In this document: piece by piece, positions 22,010 to 34,729 of the stretch | How positions within the stretch are numbered: position 1 is the stretch's first letter | How the letters are laid out: every line of letters starts with the position of its first letter | DNA from: Isoetes taiwanensis | Taxonomy: Eukaryota; Streptophyta; Lycopodiopsida; Isoetales; Isoetaceae | Direction of reading: 5' to 3' | Assembly (NCBI GenBank): GCA_021234155.1 | Contig: JAJEKV010000027.1 | Coordinates: forward strand, 18,001,644-18,065,643 | DNA: 64,000 bases | Program-made: the position numbers and the translations under genes | The notes under the pieces: generated by a model | The model's database searches: none | What the model was told of the DNA's origin: nothing | The model's input: the letters and a program-made list of their open reading frames with translations, nothing else

Positions 22010-22205
22010 TATTGAGAAGTTTGAAAACTTTCTCAACTAGTGGTTTGTAAAATTTATGAGGAAAACAAGTAACCCAATTCTATGTGTGTCATGTGTAATT
22101 CTATTCAAGCAATCAATTCAGAAATTTCTTTTATGGTGTGTGAGTCCCATTTTCAGTCCGAGTCCCAAAATTCAAGATTTGTCCCACTTTAATTAAATAC
22201 GACTT

Positions 22206-22645
22206 AAAGGGAAAAAAGGCATGAGGAAAAGGGGAGAGGGAAATGGGAAAAGAGAAGGAGTAAAGAGCACAGGATAAAGAGGAAGAGGGTGTGGAAAGGA
22301 AGAAAAGGGGAACATGAAAAGGTGGGGAAAAGAGAAGTAAAAAGGGCATGGAAAAAGCGAAAGAGAAAATGAAAACGGAAAGAAAGGGGAAAAGAAAAGG
22401 GAGAAATTAAGAAGGGCAGGGAAAAGTGAAAACGGAAGAGAAAAAACCTATCAGAAAAAAGAGAAAGGGAAAAAGGGGAAATGGAAAGAGAAGGGAAGGG
22501 GAGGGAGAACGGGGGCTAAAAAGGGAAAAAAAGGGAGAAGGGAAAAAGATAACGTGCAAGAAAAATAAGAAAAAAGGGAAAAGGAAAGTGTGTAGAATAA
22601 TGAGGAAAAGGGGAAACATGGGATAGAGCAAAAGGCAAAGGAAAA
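22206..22645. repeat. Purine-rich satellite, right part
   Basis: Continues the 8985-9919 tract in the same orientation and with the same words (GGAAAAAGGGCATGG-like), directly after the right terminal repeat of the 12.3-kb element. Confidence 0.85.
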
Positions 22646-23181
22646 GGTGTCATATACACAAAAACCTTTTATATCTCAGCAATACTGGGTTTGGTTTCTG
22701 TTATATCAAATTTATGAAAAGAAGTCCGAGATGAATTAGTTTTTGTCCACAGAGGTTTCCAACTTATGCCCATCAACGCTGGGCACCATTACTAGTACAT
22801 ATATGTTTGCATAGCAATGGCGAACATATATTATTAATGACAAAATATAATGTAAGTATCTTTTAAGTTGAATATTCTCTTTTATCTATGATATTTCAGC
22901 TGAGTTGCTAACAGGAAAACATGTCGGCTGACTTGCTAACAGGAACTTGATAGATATGCATGGCACCTAAAAACAAACATGCAGAGAAAAAATCGGCCTC
23001 CGCAATTGGAGAGAGTTAAAATCCTCATGAAGGAAGCTCAGATTCGCGGACATGCAGTACTTCAGAATGAATGAAGGTGATGAAATCATGAGATAGCCAC
23101 ACCTATAAGCCTAGCTCAAAAATGAAAGAGCTTCGCATACACTGCCCGTAAGTGGTGATCGTACCTTCATAATGCATCGGT
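22646..23181. other. 3' flank of Crinkler-like copy B, no gene seen
   Basis: Shared with 54130-54538 and 27510-27844, for example ACTTGCTAACAG and GATATGCATGGCACCTAAAA. Probably the 3' untranslated or intergenic part of the unit. Confidence 0.5.
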
Positions 23182-26100
23182 TTACGTGATGCCAAGTTGC
23201 TTAGCCTCGAGAGATGCTATACTCGGCTCTAATGTCTCTAGTCCGGCCGATGTTCCCGCATCATCAAGCCTGCGTTTTACTTTTTCATCACTTGCTTCGC
23301 AATATCGACCCCATTTTTATAGTAATCGAACATCTCTTTTCTTCTTTGCCTTTACTTTTTCGTGCTCGGCAACTTGAATTCTGAAGCTTTAACGTTTACG
23401 TGGTCTTTGCTTTGTCACAAGTCCCCACGGGAAGCTCATAATGGGTGTAGTACCTACCTATAAAAGGAAGCAAACTATCATGGCGTTCCCTATCCCTGTC
23501 CCTTCATATTTTTCCACAATAAAGCCGCTTTTCCAATGTTTGCCTGGAGTGACGATGATGTAGGGAAGTTAACTCCTCATAGCTCGTCATCTCCCACATG
23601 AAAGCTGCTTTGTCTCTAATAGTTTTACGCTCCAAAATGTTTGTGTATCTCTTGATATTGTAGCCCGGCCCATAATATTTGGTTTGAATAGCAGAAAGTC
23701 CACTAGAGGGTTGTGCATCATTGGGAGCCAAAGGTACTGTGTTATATCCTCTCTAACTTCTCTTGCCGGTAGGTACTGTCGGTAGCAAACTCTACAGTGT
23801 AGTCCTCATACCTCTCAGTTTCCGGATCCATTTCAAAGAGCCCGCGGGGAAAGAAATGACGACTCCACCTTGAACTTCTCACGAGAAACAAATAAGCATG
23901 TTGCGTGAGCCACCTTGTCAATGACAAACTGCAGCCTTGATATGTCTTTTCCTAGCGATTCTTCTCTGAAGATCACTCTCGGAACATAGCCCCATTCTTG
24001 AACAATTTTCTTCACATCTTGTATGGTGAGATTCAATTCTATCTGCATTAGCTCATAAAATTCGTCTTTGTCTTTCCTCCATGGGGGGGCGAGAATCTTC
24101 GTGACGGTGGCACTCCCCAATTTTGTCAATTAACCCATTTATTCTCATCCGACCGGCAAAGAGCATAACGTTCCCCAAATGGTCCCCATGAACTTCCGAT
24201 CAACCAGATGCAAAAATTTCCTGCCTTTGCTAATCGGGGGATCTTTGTCAGAGCTTACGCACCCATTGCGATAAAAGCACACCCATGCCTTAGTTACGTC
24301 CCCAACAACGAAGCCGCACTACCAAATCGTGGTCCAAGTCCCAGTCGCCTCTAACCCGTGATTTCCCCGTGGATCGCCCCTACCATCATAACCACGTACC
24401 ACATAAAAGCCGACTTCCCAATGCCTGGCGGCCCGCTAACATGGACGTACTTAGGTCTAGGTTCTTGATATGCCTTGAAGGCCACTTTAAGAAAGTCAGA
24501 GAAGCACCTTCTCACGTATAGCCCCTTCCTACAAGGAACAAACATGTTGTACTTCTTGTGGAGTTGTTGCCATTCCTTTACAACAATGTATCCGGTGATC
24601 TCGTTTGGCTTGCGACGTCTGCATGCCAACCTGAAAAAGCTAAGCAATCAAGTAGCCTTAGGACTTCACAAAAAAAGAAAGAATAGACAAGGGAGTACAG
24701 ACAAGGAAAACAAAAGACCCAAACTATGAGACCATAAAAATGCTTTAAGAACCTCCGGAGGAAAAACCTCCCTGCTTTTTCTGAGAATTTTAAGCGAAAA
24801 AACTCGATCTAACAAAACGTATAGATTTATCTCTGTTTTAAGTTGAGTTTGATGAGTAGCTTATTTGTTCCAAGCTGCAAGAAAGGACTACAAGCAAGGG
24901 CCCTATCATTTACCTATGAACAAGATTCGAAACCATAATAAGAATAGATATGGGTGGTTAACCAGGTCGAGTTTTGCGGTGCATAGTATTCACACAACTG
25001 CAGACTCGACATATTCCAGACTATAAGGATCATACCAACTAATTTGGCAGGTTCATTCCTTATAAGTAAGAAGAATGGAATATACAAAATGGGAGGAGGT
25101 GAGAAAAACATATTCTATCTTCTTATATTCCCACAGGACAAAATACATGCACAAAAGAACAAAAAACAGAAACACAAATGGTATTTCCAAGGAATCAAAA
25201 AACGTTCTTACCGTATCCCGGGCTCCAAATAACCGGGCCTACAACATTCAAACAGATTTAAGTTAGAATGAGAAACAAAAAAATCAACAGCAAAAAATAG
25301 GAAAACCTGCTATGTATAAAGATGCCATAGCTATGGCCAATGCCCTTGGGAAAAGGAGTTAGAAAAAGGAGTTCTGTACCCTTTAGTTGATTGATATTAG
25401 GAGCCCAACAATCCATACTACGAGCATTTCTCACTTGTTTTATGGCCAAATGCAACTAATTTCGACAAAAGAACATGATTTCAATCCAAGAAATGCACAG
25501 AACAATGCGAACAAGGGAGGGAGAAAGAAACAAGGGGCTTTCAGAAAACTGACTAATTGGGAACACGAAGGGGCTTTCAGGTCTAATTTTCAACACAAAC
25601 TTTAAAATTAATAGTAGATGGCTGAACTCGTCATGAGGGCTATTAAAAATGACATAAGAGATAAAGAAACAGTAAGCTGAGCAATGGCAATGAAGGAACA
25701 TCAATTCACATGTTATTAGGTATTTTATTTTGATCCTGTCATAAAAAATGAAGAGTGAAGACAGAAGCTAATGCTGATAAATGAATCATCTTACATAGAA
25801 GACACATCTAGGAAACAAAAAAAAAGTATCAAACAAGCACTCAAGAAAGGGGAATGGGAGAAACTTTTTGGTACATTAATTGGTACAGGCAGCAAAATTG
25901 AGGATCTGCGAACTAAAATCATAAAAAGAGAAGAGAAGTTGGGCCTGGAGGGACTTTTGCACATGGAACACCATTTCCCATGGACTGCGAGACTCTAGGT
26001 TGTTGTTATGTGGAATCCAGAGAACAGAGGTCAAAGAAACACATCTGGGATCGATGGACTCACCAGTTTCGTACGTGTAGCAGCCCGCCTGCATCGTCTC

Positions 26101-26243
26101 TTCCAAGACAGAATACCCAGCATTGTCAACAATGTCCCCAGCGCCAAACAACTCCTTAAGCCGCTCTTTGACCTTCGCACTTGCCGCTGGAGGCCTGAAT
26201 TTCTTCTTTGGGCGTCTGACACCTCCACAATCACCTTCATTGA
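23182..26243 (-). pseudogene. Crinkler/RHS-like NTPase gene, copy B (most complete; start codon lost)
   Basis: Header exon from about 26243 keeps FRPPAASAKVKERLKELFGA, GDIVDNAGYSVLEE and AGCYTYETGESI, but sequence upstream of the header is replaced and the normal ATG is missing. The 27-nt exon is at 25238-25212. The NTPase exon from about 24647 has HIVV-like GYIVVKEWQQLHKKYN, Walker A GPPGIGKS (about 24415-24440), then LPPWRKDKDEFYELM-like sequence in a shifted frame. Further on come LFEMDPETERYEDYTVEFAT, WEMTSYEELTS and a lysine-rich C-terminus ending SLEAKQLGIT with TAA at 23184-23182. Frameshifts at about 24360, 24120, 23760 and 23500 break it. The C-terminal half, missing from copy A in this window, can be read here. 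Confidence 0.7.
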
Positions 26244-26333
26244 AAAACATAGAGGCATTATGACTATGGTACTACATTGAAAAAAATAGAGGCATTATGA
26301 CTATGATACTACATTGAAAAAAATAGAGGCATT
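26238..26333. repeat. 37-bp tandem repeat, about 2.5 copies
   Basis: Unit CATTGAAAAAAATAGAGGCA followed by TTATGACTATGATACTA, immediately at the breakpoint where copy B loses its 5' end. One more copy lies at about 27133-27170. Confidence 0.8.
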
Positions 26334-27844
26334 ATGCTCTATCCTCTTGTAGTGTCATAGCTTGCTTCCCCATAAAAGGCTTTGTTAGTGATATAAACAG
26401 AATGAGGCGATTGTTATGACAAAGACCTTAGAGCGTGTATACCCTAAGAGAGCGTGACAATGAGTTGTGAAGCTTCAGAAGAAGCAATTGCTTCAACGAT
26501 CCTTTGTGTCCAAAGAATGGACTTCTCTCACACCTGCAAAAGATTATGAAAGCTATTACAAGCCAAGAGGCAGTAACCAACAAATGTCTCAGCAATATAG
26601 CACATAGTTGACATATTCATATCAGCCTCTTGGCTAGAAAGTCTTAGCTCATTCATTTACGGCAGAGTAGGACATATCGATGCATAAGAGGTATGGGACA
26701 CTTTTTCGGCATGAGAGATCTCACCCAAGCGACCTAAAAAGCAGGGACTGGTGGATGTATCATCAGTCCCCTCCCCAAAAAAAAAAAAAAAAAACCCGGA
26801 AAGGAAGGCATTCCCCAATACAAAAGAAGACCTTACTACTCCTTACTATTGTAGAATGATCAAATGAAAAAATGCAAGCAAATTAATCTATGTTATTGAA
26901 AAATGACACGCTCAACCATAGCAACAACATGACTCAATTCTTCCGAACAACCATAGCAAAGCTCAACCACGACTTTTCGAACAACCATAGCAAAGCTCAA
27001 CCACAACAAAGAAATGAAAGTATAAGATCACAATCATACACAGAAGAACAGAGGCATTATGCTTTAAATAAATACAATTATTCCTTTGTATCTCACTTAT
27101 TTGGCTTGCTCAACAATCAAAACTATGATACTACATTGAAAAAAATAGAGGCATTATGACTATGATACTAATGCAGTTGTATATATAGAAGTTTGAAAAC
27201 ATGCCTCCCAATTGCTTCCAGATCGACAAAGAACGAATTTCGGTCTCCCATTCACAATATTTAGTACAAAGAACGAATTTCAGTCTCCCATTCTAGATCA
27301 CAATATTTTTAGTTTGTCTTCAGTTCGATGACCCCCTAGAGTTTCCGGTATGAGATCATAAAACGTTTACATGACTTGTAACAAGGTATGTTAAATTTTA
27401 TAAAATCAATATCCATCGCCATACAAAAGTGGGATTCCACAAGCAGTTCTAATAACGAGACCAAGTTCATAATGGGCATCTTTTACGTGCATAAGATATA
27501 TAAACTCTTCCATACATATATGTTTGCATAGCAATTGGCGAACATATTAATGACAAAACATAATGTAGGCATCTTTTAAGTTGAATATTCTCTTTTATCT
27601 ATGATTGGGTGAGGACTTGCTAACAGAACTTAATAGATATGCATGGCACCTAAAACAAACATGCAAAGAAAACATCGGCCTCCCCCCATGAAGGAAGCTT
27701 CGGTCCCGGCAGACATGCGAGATTTTAATGAATGAAGGCGATGAAATCATGAGATAGCCACACCTATCAGCCTAGCTCGAAATGAAAGAGCTTCGCGATA
27801 CACCGCCCGCTAGTGGCGATCGTTACCTTCATAGTCCGCATCGG
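26334..27844. other. Rearranged remnant of unit B and 3' flank of copy C
   Basis: Contains a scrap of the LINE endonuclease region (about 26685-26765, matching 8315-8390), an A-run at 26776-26795, AT-rich filler with repeats of AACAACCATAGCAAAGCTCA (about 26945-27005), and from about 27354 the normal unit sequence leading to the 3' end of copy C. No intact gene. Confidence 0.45.
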
Positions 27845-30800
27845 TTTACGGATGCCAAGTTGTTTGGCCTCGGAGGGTGCTATACTCGCTCTAATATCTC
27901 TAGTCCAAATTGGATGTTCCCCGCATCATCAAACCTGCGTTTTCTTTTTCATCAATTGTTTAGCATTATCGACCCATTTGTTTCGCGAATCCCACATCTT
28001 TTTCTGCTTTGCCTCTACTTTTTCAGCTCTCGGCAACTTAAATTCCTGAAGCTTTAACGTTTACGTGGCTGATGCTTTGTCACAAGTCCCCACAGAAGCT
28101 CATCTTGGGCATAGTACCTCCACTCTATATGGTTGTCCTATTTGGGGGCCAGGGCTGTCCAAAAAGAGTTGGGATATAATAGAAAAAGTGCAAAAACGAT
28201 TCTTATTAGAAGAATTTGGAGCCAAAAGTCAGACCCCGTATTGCATGCTTTTGGCGTAGGTCGGGTTTTTGCCACTTGAGGTAGAGGCTTTATGTCGGAC
28301 AATGGGTTATGTTAACAGAGTTTTTGCTATGGATTCAGATAGACTTCCACGTCTTGCACTAGAACAATCAAGGGAGAAAGGGTGGTACTTTGATATTTTA
28401 AAATGGTCAGCCAAATGGTTGGGACAGGGTATATGGCCGGAATCAATCAAATGCAAAGAAGTGTATGAGCAAGTTGCCGAGATAGTATTGAGGAAAATGT
28501 GGCAAGTAGATGCCGACGGGGACACCAAAAAGCAGTTCTATCTCAATGAGATCAATGATTTATATGAATATAAAGAGCAAGCATATCTCCTTACACATAT
28601 TGACAGGAATAATCTAAGATTATTTCCCAATTGAGATTGTCATCGATACCCTTCATATTGAAACCGGGTAGATGGAATGGCACTCCACGCTATAATAGGT
28701 ATTGCCCTGGTTGTCTAGAATTGGAGATAGAAACAGAAAAACATGCTTTTTTGGATTGCGCATCATATGTGCACTTAAGGGAGCAACATGGGGTTCATGC
28801 TTCTACGTTGAAGGAACTTCTAAGTATGCCAACTCATAAGTTGAGTTCCTACCTGAAGGACATCTGGAAAGAACGAAAGGATATAATGATGTTATTTGAA
28901 ATTATGTCAGACTTTGAAACCTGTAACGTTCTAGAATGAGCGCTTAACTCTGTACATATTTGCCATAGAGGCCTGGGGGCCTAAAATGGCTTGATAATAT
29001 TAAATTAAATTAAATTAAATTAAAAGGAAGCAAACTGTCATGGCGTTCCCTATCCTGTCCCTTCAGATTTTTCCACAATAAGCCGCTGCTTTTCCAATGC
29101 TGCTCTGGAGTGACGATGATGTAGGAAGTTAACTCCTCATAGCTCGTCATCTCCCACATGAAAGCTGCTGTCTCTAATAGTTTCTGCTCCAAAATGCTGT
29201 GCGTCTTGGATATTGTAGCCTGGCCCATAATATTTGGTTTGAATAGCAGAAAGTCCACTAGAGGATTGTGCATCATTGGGAGCCAAAGGTACTGTGTTAT
29301 ATCCTTTCCATCTTCTCTTGCCTTCTCAATATCGACCCGGATGTTTGTAACGCCTAATCTTCCTCTTCCCCACCTCAAGTATCAACCGAGAAGGATAAGC
29401 ATTTATTGCCACGCTTCGGGGTATCACCAATTGATATCGCTACCGGTCTAGTCTGCCTCTCCACCGAGAACGAGCCATACAATATTCGTATCCGTATCCA
29501 CGCAAGGAGGCGGTGATGGGCTGAAATTCTCAGAGCTTTCACAAACGCCACCACTTCGTCCCTCTTGACATCCCAAAGAGCGGTCAAAATATGCATTGGC
29601 AAGGTAGTCGGTAGCAAACTCTACAAAAGGTAGTCCTCATACTTCAAAGTTTCCGGATCCATTTCAAAGAGCCCGCAGGGAACAAATGACGACCCCACCT
29701 TGAACTTCTCACGCGACAAACAGGGAAGCATGTTGCGAGTCAACTTGTCAATGAGAAGTCAGCAACCTTGATGTGTCTTTTTTCTTTGCGAGTCTTCTCG
29801 AAGATCACTCTCGGAACATAGCCCCATTTTTGAGCAATTTTCTCCACATCCTCCGTCAGGTGCGATCCAATTCTATCCGCATTAGCTCATAAAATTCGTC
29901 TTTGTCTTTACTCCATGGGGCGAATCTTCGTGACCACCGCACTCCCACTTTTTCAAAAACTTCATATTATTCTCATATGGACTCGCAAAAAGAGCATAAT
30001 GTTCCCAAAATGTTTGCCCCATGAACTTCGATCAATCGATCATGCACATTTGCTGCCTAACAAATCGAAGTTCATCGTGATGGAAGGTTGCCGCCGCAGA
30101 GCGCATGTAACCATTGCGATAAAAACACCCATGACTTGACGTCCGCGAGAAACGAGCTGCACTACCAAATTGTAGTCCAAGTCCCGGTCGCCTCTAACCC
30201 GTGATTTTCGGATCGCCCCCTACCATCATAACCACATACCACATAAAAGCCGACTTGCCAATGCACGGCGGCGCTAACATGGACGTGCTTAAGTCTAGGT
30301 TCTTGATATGCCTTCAAGGCCACTTTAAGAAAGTCGAGAAGCATCTTCTTACGTATAGCCCTTTCCTACAAGGAACATCCATGTTGTATTTCGTGTAGAG
30401 TTGATGCCATTCCTTTACAACAATGTGGCGGTGATCTCGCTTTGGCTTGGCGACGCCTGCATGCCAACAGAAACTCGAGCAAATCTAATCTCTCAAAGAA
30501 TCGCAATCGGGTAGCCTTAGCACTCCACACAAAAAGAAAGAATAGACAAGGGACTACAGAAAAGGAAACAAAAGACACAAACTATGAGGCAATAAAACGA
30601 TTGTAAGAACCTCCGGGAGGAAAAAACTCTTGTCTTCTACGAGAATGTAAACAAAAAAAACTCGATCTAACGTAACATATAGATTTATCTCTGCTTTTAA
30701 GTTGAGTTTGATGGAGTAGCTTATTTGTTCCTTTAATCGCTGCAAGAAAGGAGTACAAGCAAGGGCCCTATCATTTACCTATGAACAAGATTCACAACCA

Positions 30801-31300
30801 TAATAAGAATAGATATGGGTGGTTAACCAGTCGAGTTTTGCGGGCATAGTATTCACACAACCGCAGACTTCGACATATTCGACCATAAGGATCATACCAA
30901 CTAATTTGGCGGGTTCATTCCTTATAAGTAAGACGAATGGAATATACAAAAAGGGAGGAAGTGAGGAAAACATATTCTATCTTCTTATATTCCCATAGGA
31001 CAAAAATACATGCACAAACGAACAAAAAAGCAAAACACAAATGGTATTTCCAAGGAATCCAAACACGTTCTTACCAGATGCCGGGGGCCAAAACAACTGG
31101 GCCTACAACATTCAAAACAGATTTAAGTTAGAATGAGAAACAAAAAATCAACAAAGAAAAAACACGAAAACAAAAAGACCATAGCTCCCGCTATGTAAAA
31201 TGCCATAGCTATGGCCAATGCCCTTAGGAAAAGGAGTTAGAAAAAGGAGTTCGTACCTTTTTAGTTGATTGAATTAGGAGCCGAGTTCGACATGGCCTTG
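27845..31300 (-). pseudogene. Crinkler/RHS-like NTPase gene, copy C (header exon deleted, LINE inserted)
   Basis: The ATG context CGACATGGCC is present near 31291. It is joined directly (at about 31284) to sequence that in copy A lies far downstream (1618), so the header exon and its intron are deleted. The NTPase exon at about 30500-29640 has a damaged Walker A (GCACGGCGGCG replaces the GPPG codons near 30265). Sequence beyond it reads DVKRDEVVAFVKALRISAHH and EEKAREDGKD-like parts, then PLVDFLLFKPNIMGQATISK and AAFMWEMTSYEELTSYIIVT. A 5'-truncated LINE sits at about 28120-29024 near the C-terminal exon. The stop corresponds to 27847-27845. Confidence 0.7.
28120..29024 (+). mobile_element. 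5'-truncated LINE insertion with (TTAAA)n tail
   Basis: Plus-strand coding from about 28120 gives TLYGCPIWGPGLSKKSWDII and EKVQKRFLLEEFGAKSQTPY, then VEALCRTMGYVNRVFAMDSD. The end has CPGCLELEIETEKHAFLDCA (C-x2-C ... H-x4-C), typical of the C-terminal domain downstream of plant LINE reverse transcriptases. Coding ends at 28939 and a 3' region leads to a TTAAA microsatellite tail at 29000-29024. Copies B, D and E lack this segment and run straight from GTAGTACC to AAAAGGAAGC. Two frame changes are present (near 28259 and 28634). Most of RT and all of the endonuclease are absent because of 5' truncation. Confidence 0.8.
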
Positions 31301-33246
31301 GCCGGATCTCACCTTTTCTATGGAGGGAGGTGAGAAATAGAGCCGAGAGTGTAAATATTTGGGACGGTGTGGAATATAGAAAAAGGGAGGAAGTGAGAAA
31401 AACATCTTCTATGTTCTTATATTCCTACAGACAAAATACATGCAAATAAAATTACCCTACATAAAAGCATGACAAATAAACTTAAGTCAGATTATTGATC
31501 CTAAAAGTGGGCTCTACAGGAGAGTGAATCCAACATGGGTTACTCCTTGGCATGTGCTACAGCAGCTCTATCAAAAAGAGCCATTAAATTTTAGGTAACC
31601 CGAGAAGATCTACTACTCGGACTTATTTATTAGGGTAAGCAAAAACAATCGTTGCCAAAGATTGAAATTATACACACCGCACTCATTTGTGGCGGTGGCG
31701 ACTTTTTGCCTGACATGGCAAGCAAATTCCGCAGGCAGGGGGCTCCAGGTTTTGCGCAGCTTCATGGGTTGGAATTTCCATCCAACCATCCCGATGCGAT
31801 TTCATTGACACCGCTTTCCTTAAGCCACCGCACAAAGGAAGGCCAATCTGCAATATTATTTGGGACCCGCCCAATGCCACCTTAGAGCTGAGCACCTTTC
31901 CATCGCATTCTCGCCGCCGCGATGGATGGACGACACCTTTCGCGATCAGGCAGTATTACAAGCTCCATAATCGTTCTCGGTTGTTTCTAGATGAGGAATA
32001 AAGGGGTATTGGAACAACGGTGTTTTGCTATGCCCTCAGATTGGGCCACTTGGCAAAGCAAAGGTTAAAAACGGCCAACTCGCATATAGCAGATACCGGT
32101 CGTTAAATCACTAATTGACGACATTAGAAACTTGTCAAATTGAACAAGAAGCAAAAGAGATAGCAACATGTCTATGGACTAGGGTCAGGCTTACTCCAAA
32201 TCTGTTAGGATTATAAAATCGACTCGGCTCTAAACTGCTCCTAATGACCTTAGATGACATCCCGCCCTCAATATATCCCCTCACATCACTCATCAATCCT
32301 TCAATTCAATGCCGATTAGTTCAAAAATTGCTCCAAATCAACTCCAAATCACCACAGTTTGAATCTAGGTGTTATGAACATGGTTAAAAGGGACAAGAAT
32401 TAATAAGTTTGGTATGGTTAAGTGTTTAATAGCACCGAGGAACAACCAAAAGAGATCAAGCAAAAAGCTTTGACCTATTCACGGCAGCAACCAACCTGGA
32501 TTGGGTAATGGTGCCATGGGCTGCTAGAGGTCGATCTTGACCTTAGGAGGAAGAGCTGGCCAAATCGGCTACCGGTTTATAAAACAGCACTGCCGAACAA
32601 GGTTCCGAAAGCAAAGATAAAGGAATTCGATTGGAAGAGAGCCGGAGCATACATTTTGTAGAGGAAAAGCTTGGCTAGTTTGTATTATCTCCCCCCCCCC
32701 ATCGAATTATCCGACAACCGCCCCATCAGACTATCCGGCCCTCCCTTTGAAGAATCCTCCATCCTCCCCTCGAAGAATCCTCCCTTCTCCCTCACGCATA
32801 GTGAAAAATACCTTTTAGTGTGAGCGGCGCATGCGGATGCGTAAACACGAAGGGGGAGGGAGGGGGGTTCTTCTTGATGAAGGAGCAGATGCCACAAAAT
32901 AAAATCAGATGCAGATGCAGAAGCAGGGGAGGGGGGTCGGATTCTTCCTGGGAGGGGGAAGGCGATTGTACAATGTCGAGGTGGGGATAATTCAGTTGGG
33001 AGAGGGGGGAATAATTCAGCCCTCCCAAAAAGCTTGTCTAATTGATTCTCTTGAATTCTAGCTCACATCAAGTTTTTCGCCACCAAAGCAACCTTGCTTG
33101 AGCAGTTGTACCAGGACCGGATCATGTTGAGCTTCCAGGAAGAACCAAGGGTTCTTGCACAAATTATTCACGCATCCGACAAAGCCAGGGGCTTTATGCA
33201 CTAATGGGGGAGTCAGGGACTCCGAGGGAGCGAAGGCCAGTGGTGG
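31301..33246. other. Intergenic part of unit C
   Basis: Counterpart of 2787-4719 with about the same content, including the coding-like block 31652-31895 and the pyrimidine/purine tracts around 32690-33020. No confident gene. Confidence 0.4.
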
Positions 33247-34729
33247 ATGCGATATCGCGATGTGGTGAAGCCCAAGTTTATAACGAAGGTATCAGAGCAA
33301 GAGTTTGATACTGGGATGGAGAGAGAGATGGATGTGGTGGCTGATCCATTGATGGAATTAGCATTTCTAATCCCTGAGGAAGGAGAAAATATAGATTTGG
33401 ATGAAGTAGCTTCTATTGAAGAAGAGGTACGGAGCATCCAAACTCGAGATCGATAATAAGGGAAAACCTCACGACGAGGAACCGAAACAGAAGGAGATTT
33501 CTTCTTCTGCTGGAGAAGGAAAGGCTTTCTCAGATATCCCTTCTCCTAATAAAACCATTGATTCAAATCCATTTAACTTCTAGGGGGGGTTACCAGGGGA
33601 AGTTAGATTATGCAAATGCACGGATTAGAGAATTAATGGGGCAAGTTGCAAAAAACTATGATTGAGCAAATGGACACAAATAAATAGCTCAAGGACTTGC
33701 AGCTTCAGATGGTTAAGCACAGACAAAGTTGTTGGATACTATCAAACAATTAGTGAAAAAAAGCCCGGGGGGCACTAATGTGAATAAAATACAGGAAGAT
33801 CATAGTAATCAGGCTCAAGGAGTCCCAAATGTTGGCCAAACTAGTCAAGCTCAAGGAGCTAGAGTCATGAGCCTAATCCAACCTCATCTAGATCAGGAAG
33901 CTGGAGTTCATGGAATTTTATCAACAGAAGAGGTTAAGGATTTAGGAAAAAGAGATCATCTCGAGTTTAAATGATCTAAAACTGTTGAACAAGCCATCCG
34001 ATGGCTTAGTTGGTCAGAAACATATTTTTAGGCCACCAATAAGAAGGGTGCCGATAGAATGTTGCATGCGGCATTGCAACTCAGGGAGGATGCTGCCTCT
34101 TGGTGGAGTATGCTTATGGAGAGAGATGTTGAGGTTGACTCTTGGGCGGACTTTTGCAAATTCTTTAAACAAGAATATGCTCCACACTATGATGAGCATC
34201 ATGCCTTGAGTCAACTTAAGAGTATTAGACAAATTGGATCCTTGCAATAGTATATTAACACCCTTAGGGATATATTGGCAAGGATTACAGATATCTCAAC
34301 CCGGATGCAAGTAAGTTATTATGAGGATGGTCTTAAAGATCGCGTCCTTAAAGCACACATTAGGCAAGTATGTCTCGGGGACTTTAAGGCCACAGTGTCC
34401 TTGGTGCAGACATTAGCAAGTAGCCTTAAGGATGAAGGGGACGATGAGAATAAAAAGTCCCAACCTAATTCCCGATGTTTACAAGAATGAAAGCAAAGGA
34501 AGATGGAAAATAAGTATAGGGGATCAAACAAACATCCCCGAATTGCTTCAAGCAATTCAAATAATCCTCCTAGTAACGAGAAGGGCAAAAGTGAAGCTTC
34601 TTTAGGGAAGAAGCCGTTAAGCCATTCGCTTACCACAGCACTAAAGGACATATGGCAAGATATTGTCCAAAGCCACACAAAGAAAAGAAGGTGTTGATCT
34701 CTAGCAGTAAGCAAGCAGCTCAAACTTGA
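33247..34729 (+). pseudogene. Retroviral-type gag pseudogene, copy C
   Basis: Nearly identical to 4720-6214, including the same in-frame TAG stops (34029-34031 and 34248-34250) and the TGA stops. Differences include an 11-nt deletion near 33523 and CTGC to TCAT at about 33867. The core LQLREDAASWWSMLMERDVE and GHMARYCP-equivalent region are shared. The near-identity contrasts with the divergent flanks and suggests either a recent duplication or gene conversion, or better base accuracy here. Confidence 0.8.

Larger units (their letters stand above)
9920..22205. mobile_element. 12.3-kb element with 25-bp terminal inverted repeats
   Basis: The left end (9920-9944) begins AAGTCGTATTTAATTAAAGT. 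The right end (22181-22205) is its exact reverse complement over 25 bp. A 4-bp direct repeat AAAG flanks it (9916-9919 and 22206-22209), which is weak evidence in purine-rich DNA. The same purine-rich satellite resumes on both sides in the same orientation, as expected for an insertion into it. The interior carries an FCP1-like phosphatase gene (minus), palindrome and foldback arrays, a minisatellite and a DUF7869-like gene (plus). I read it as a large DNA transposon or captured-gene carrier. The transposase assignment is inference. Confidence 0.6.
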
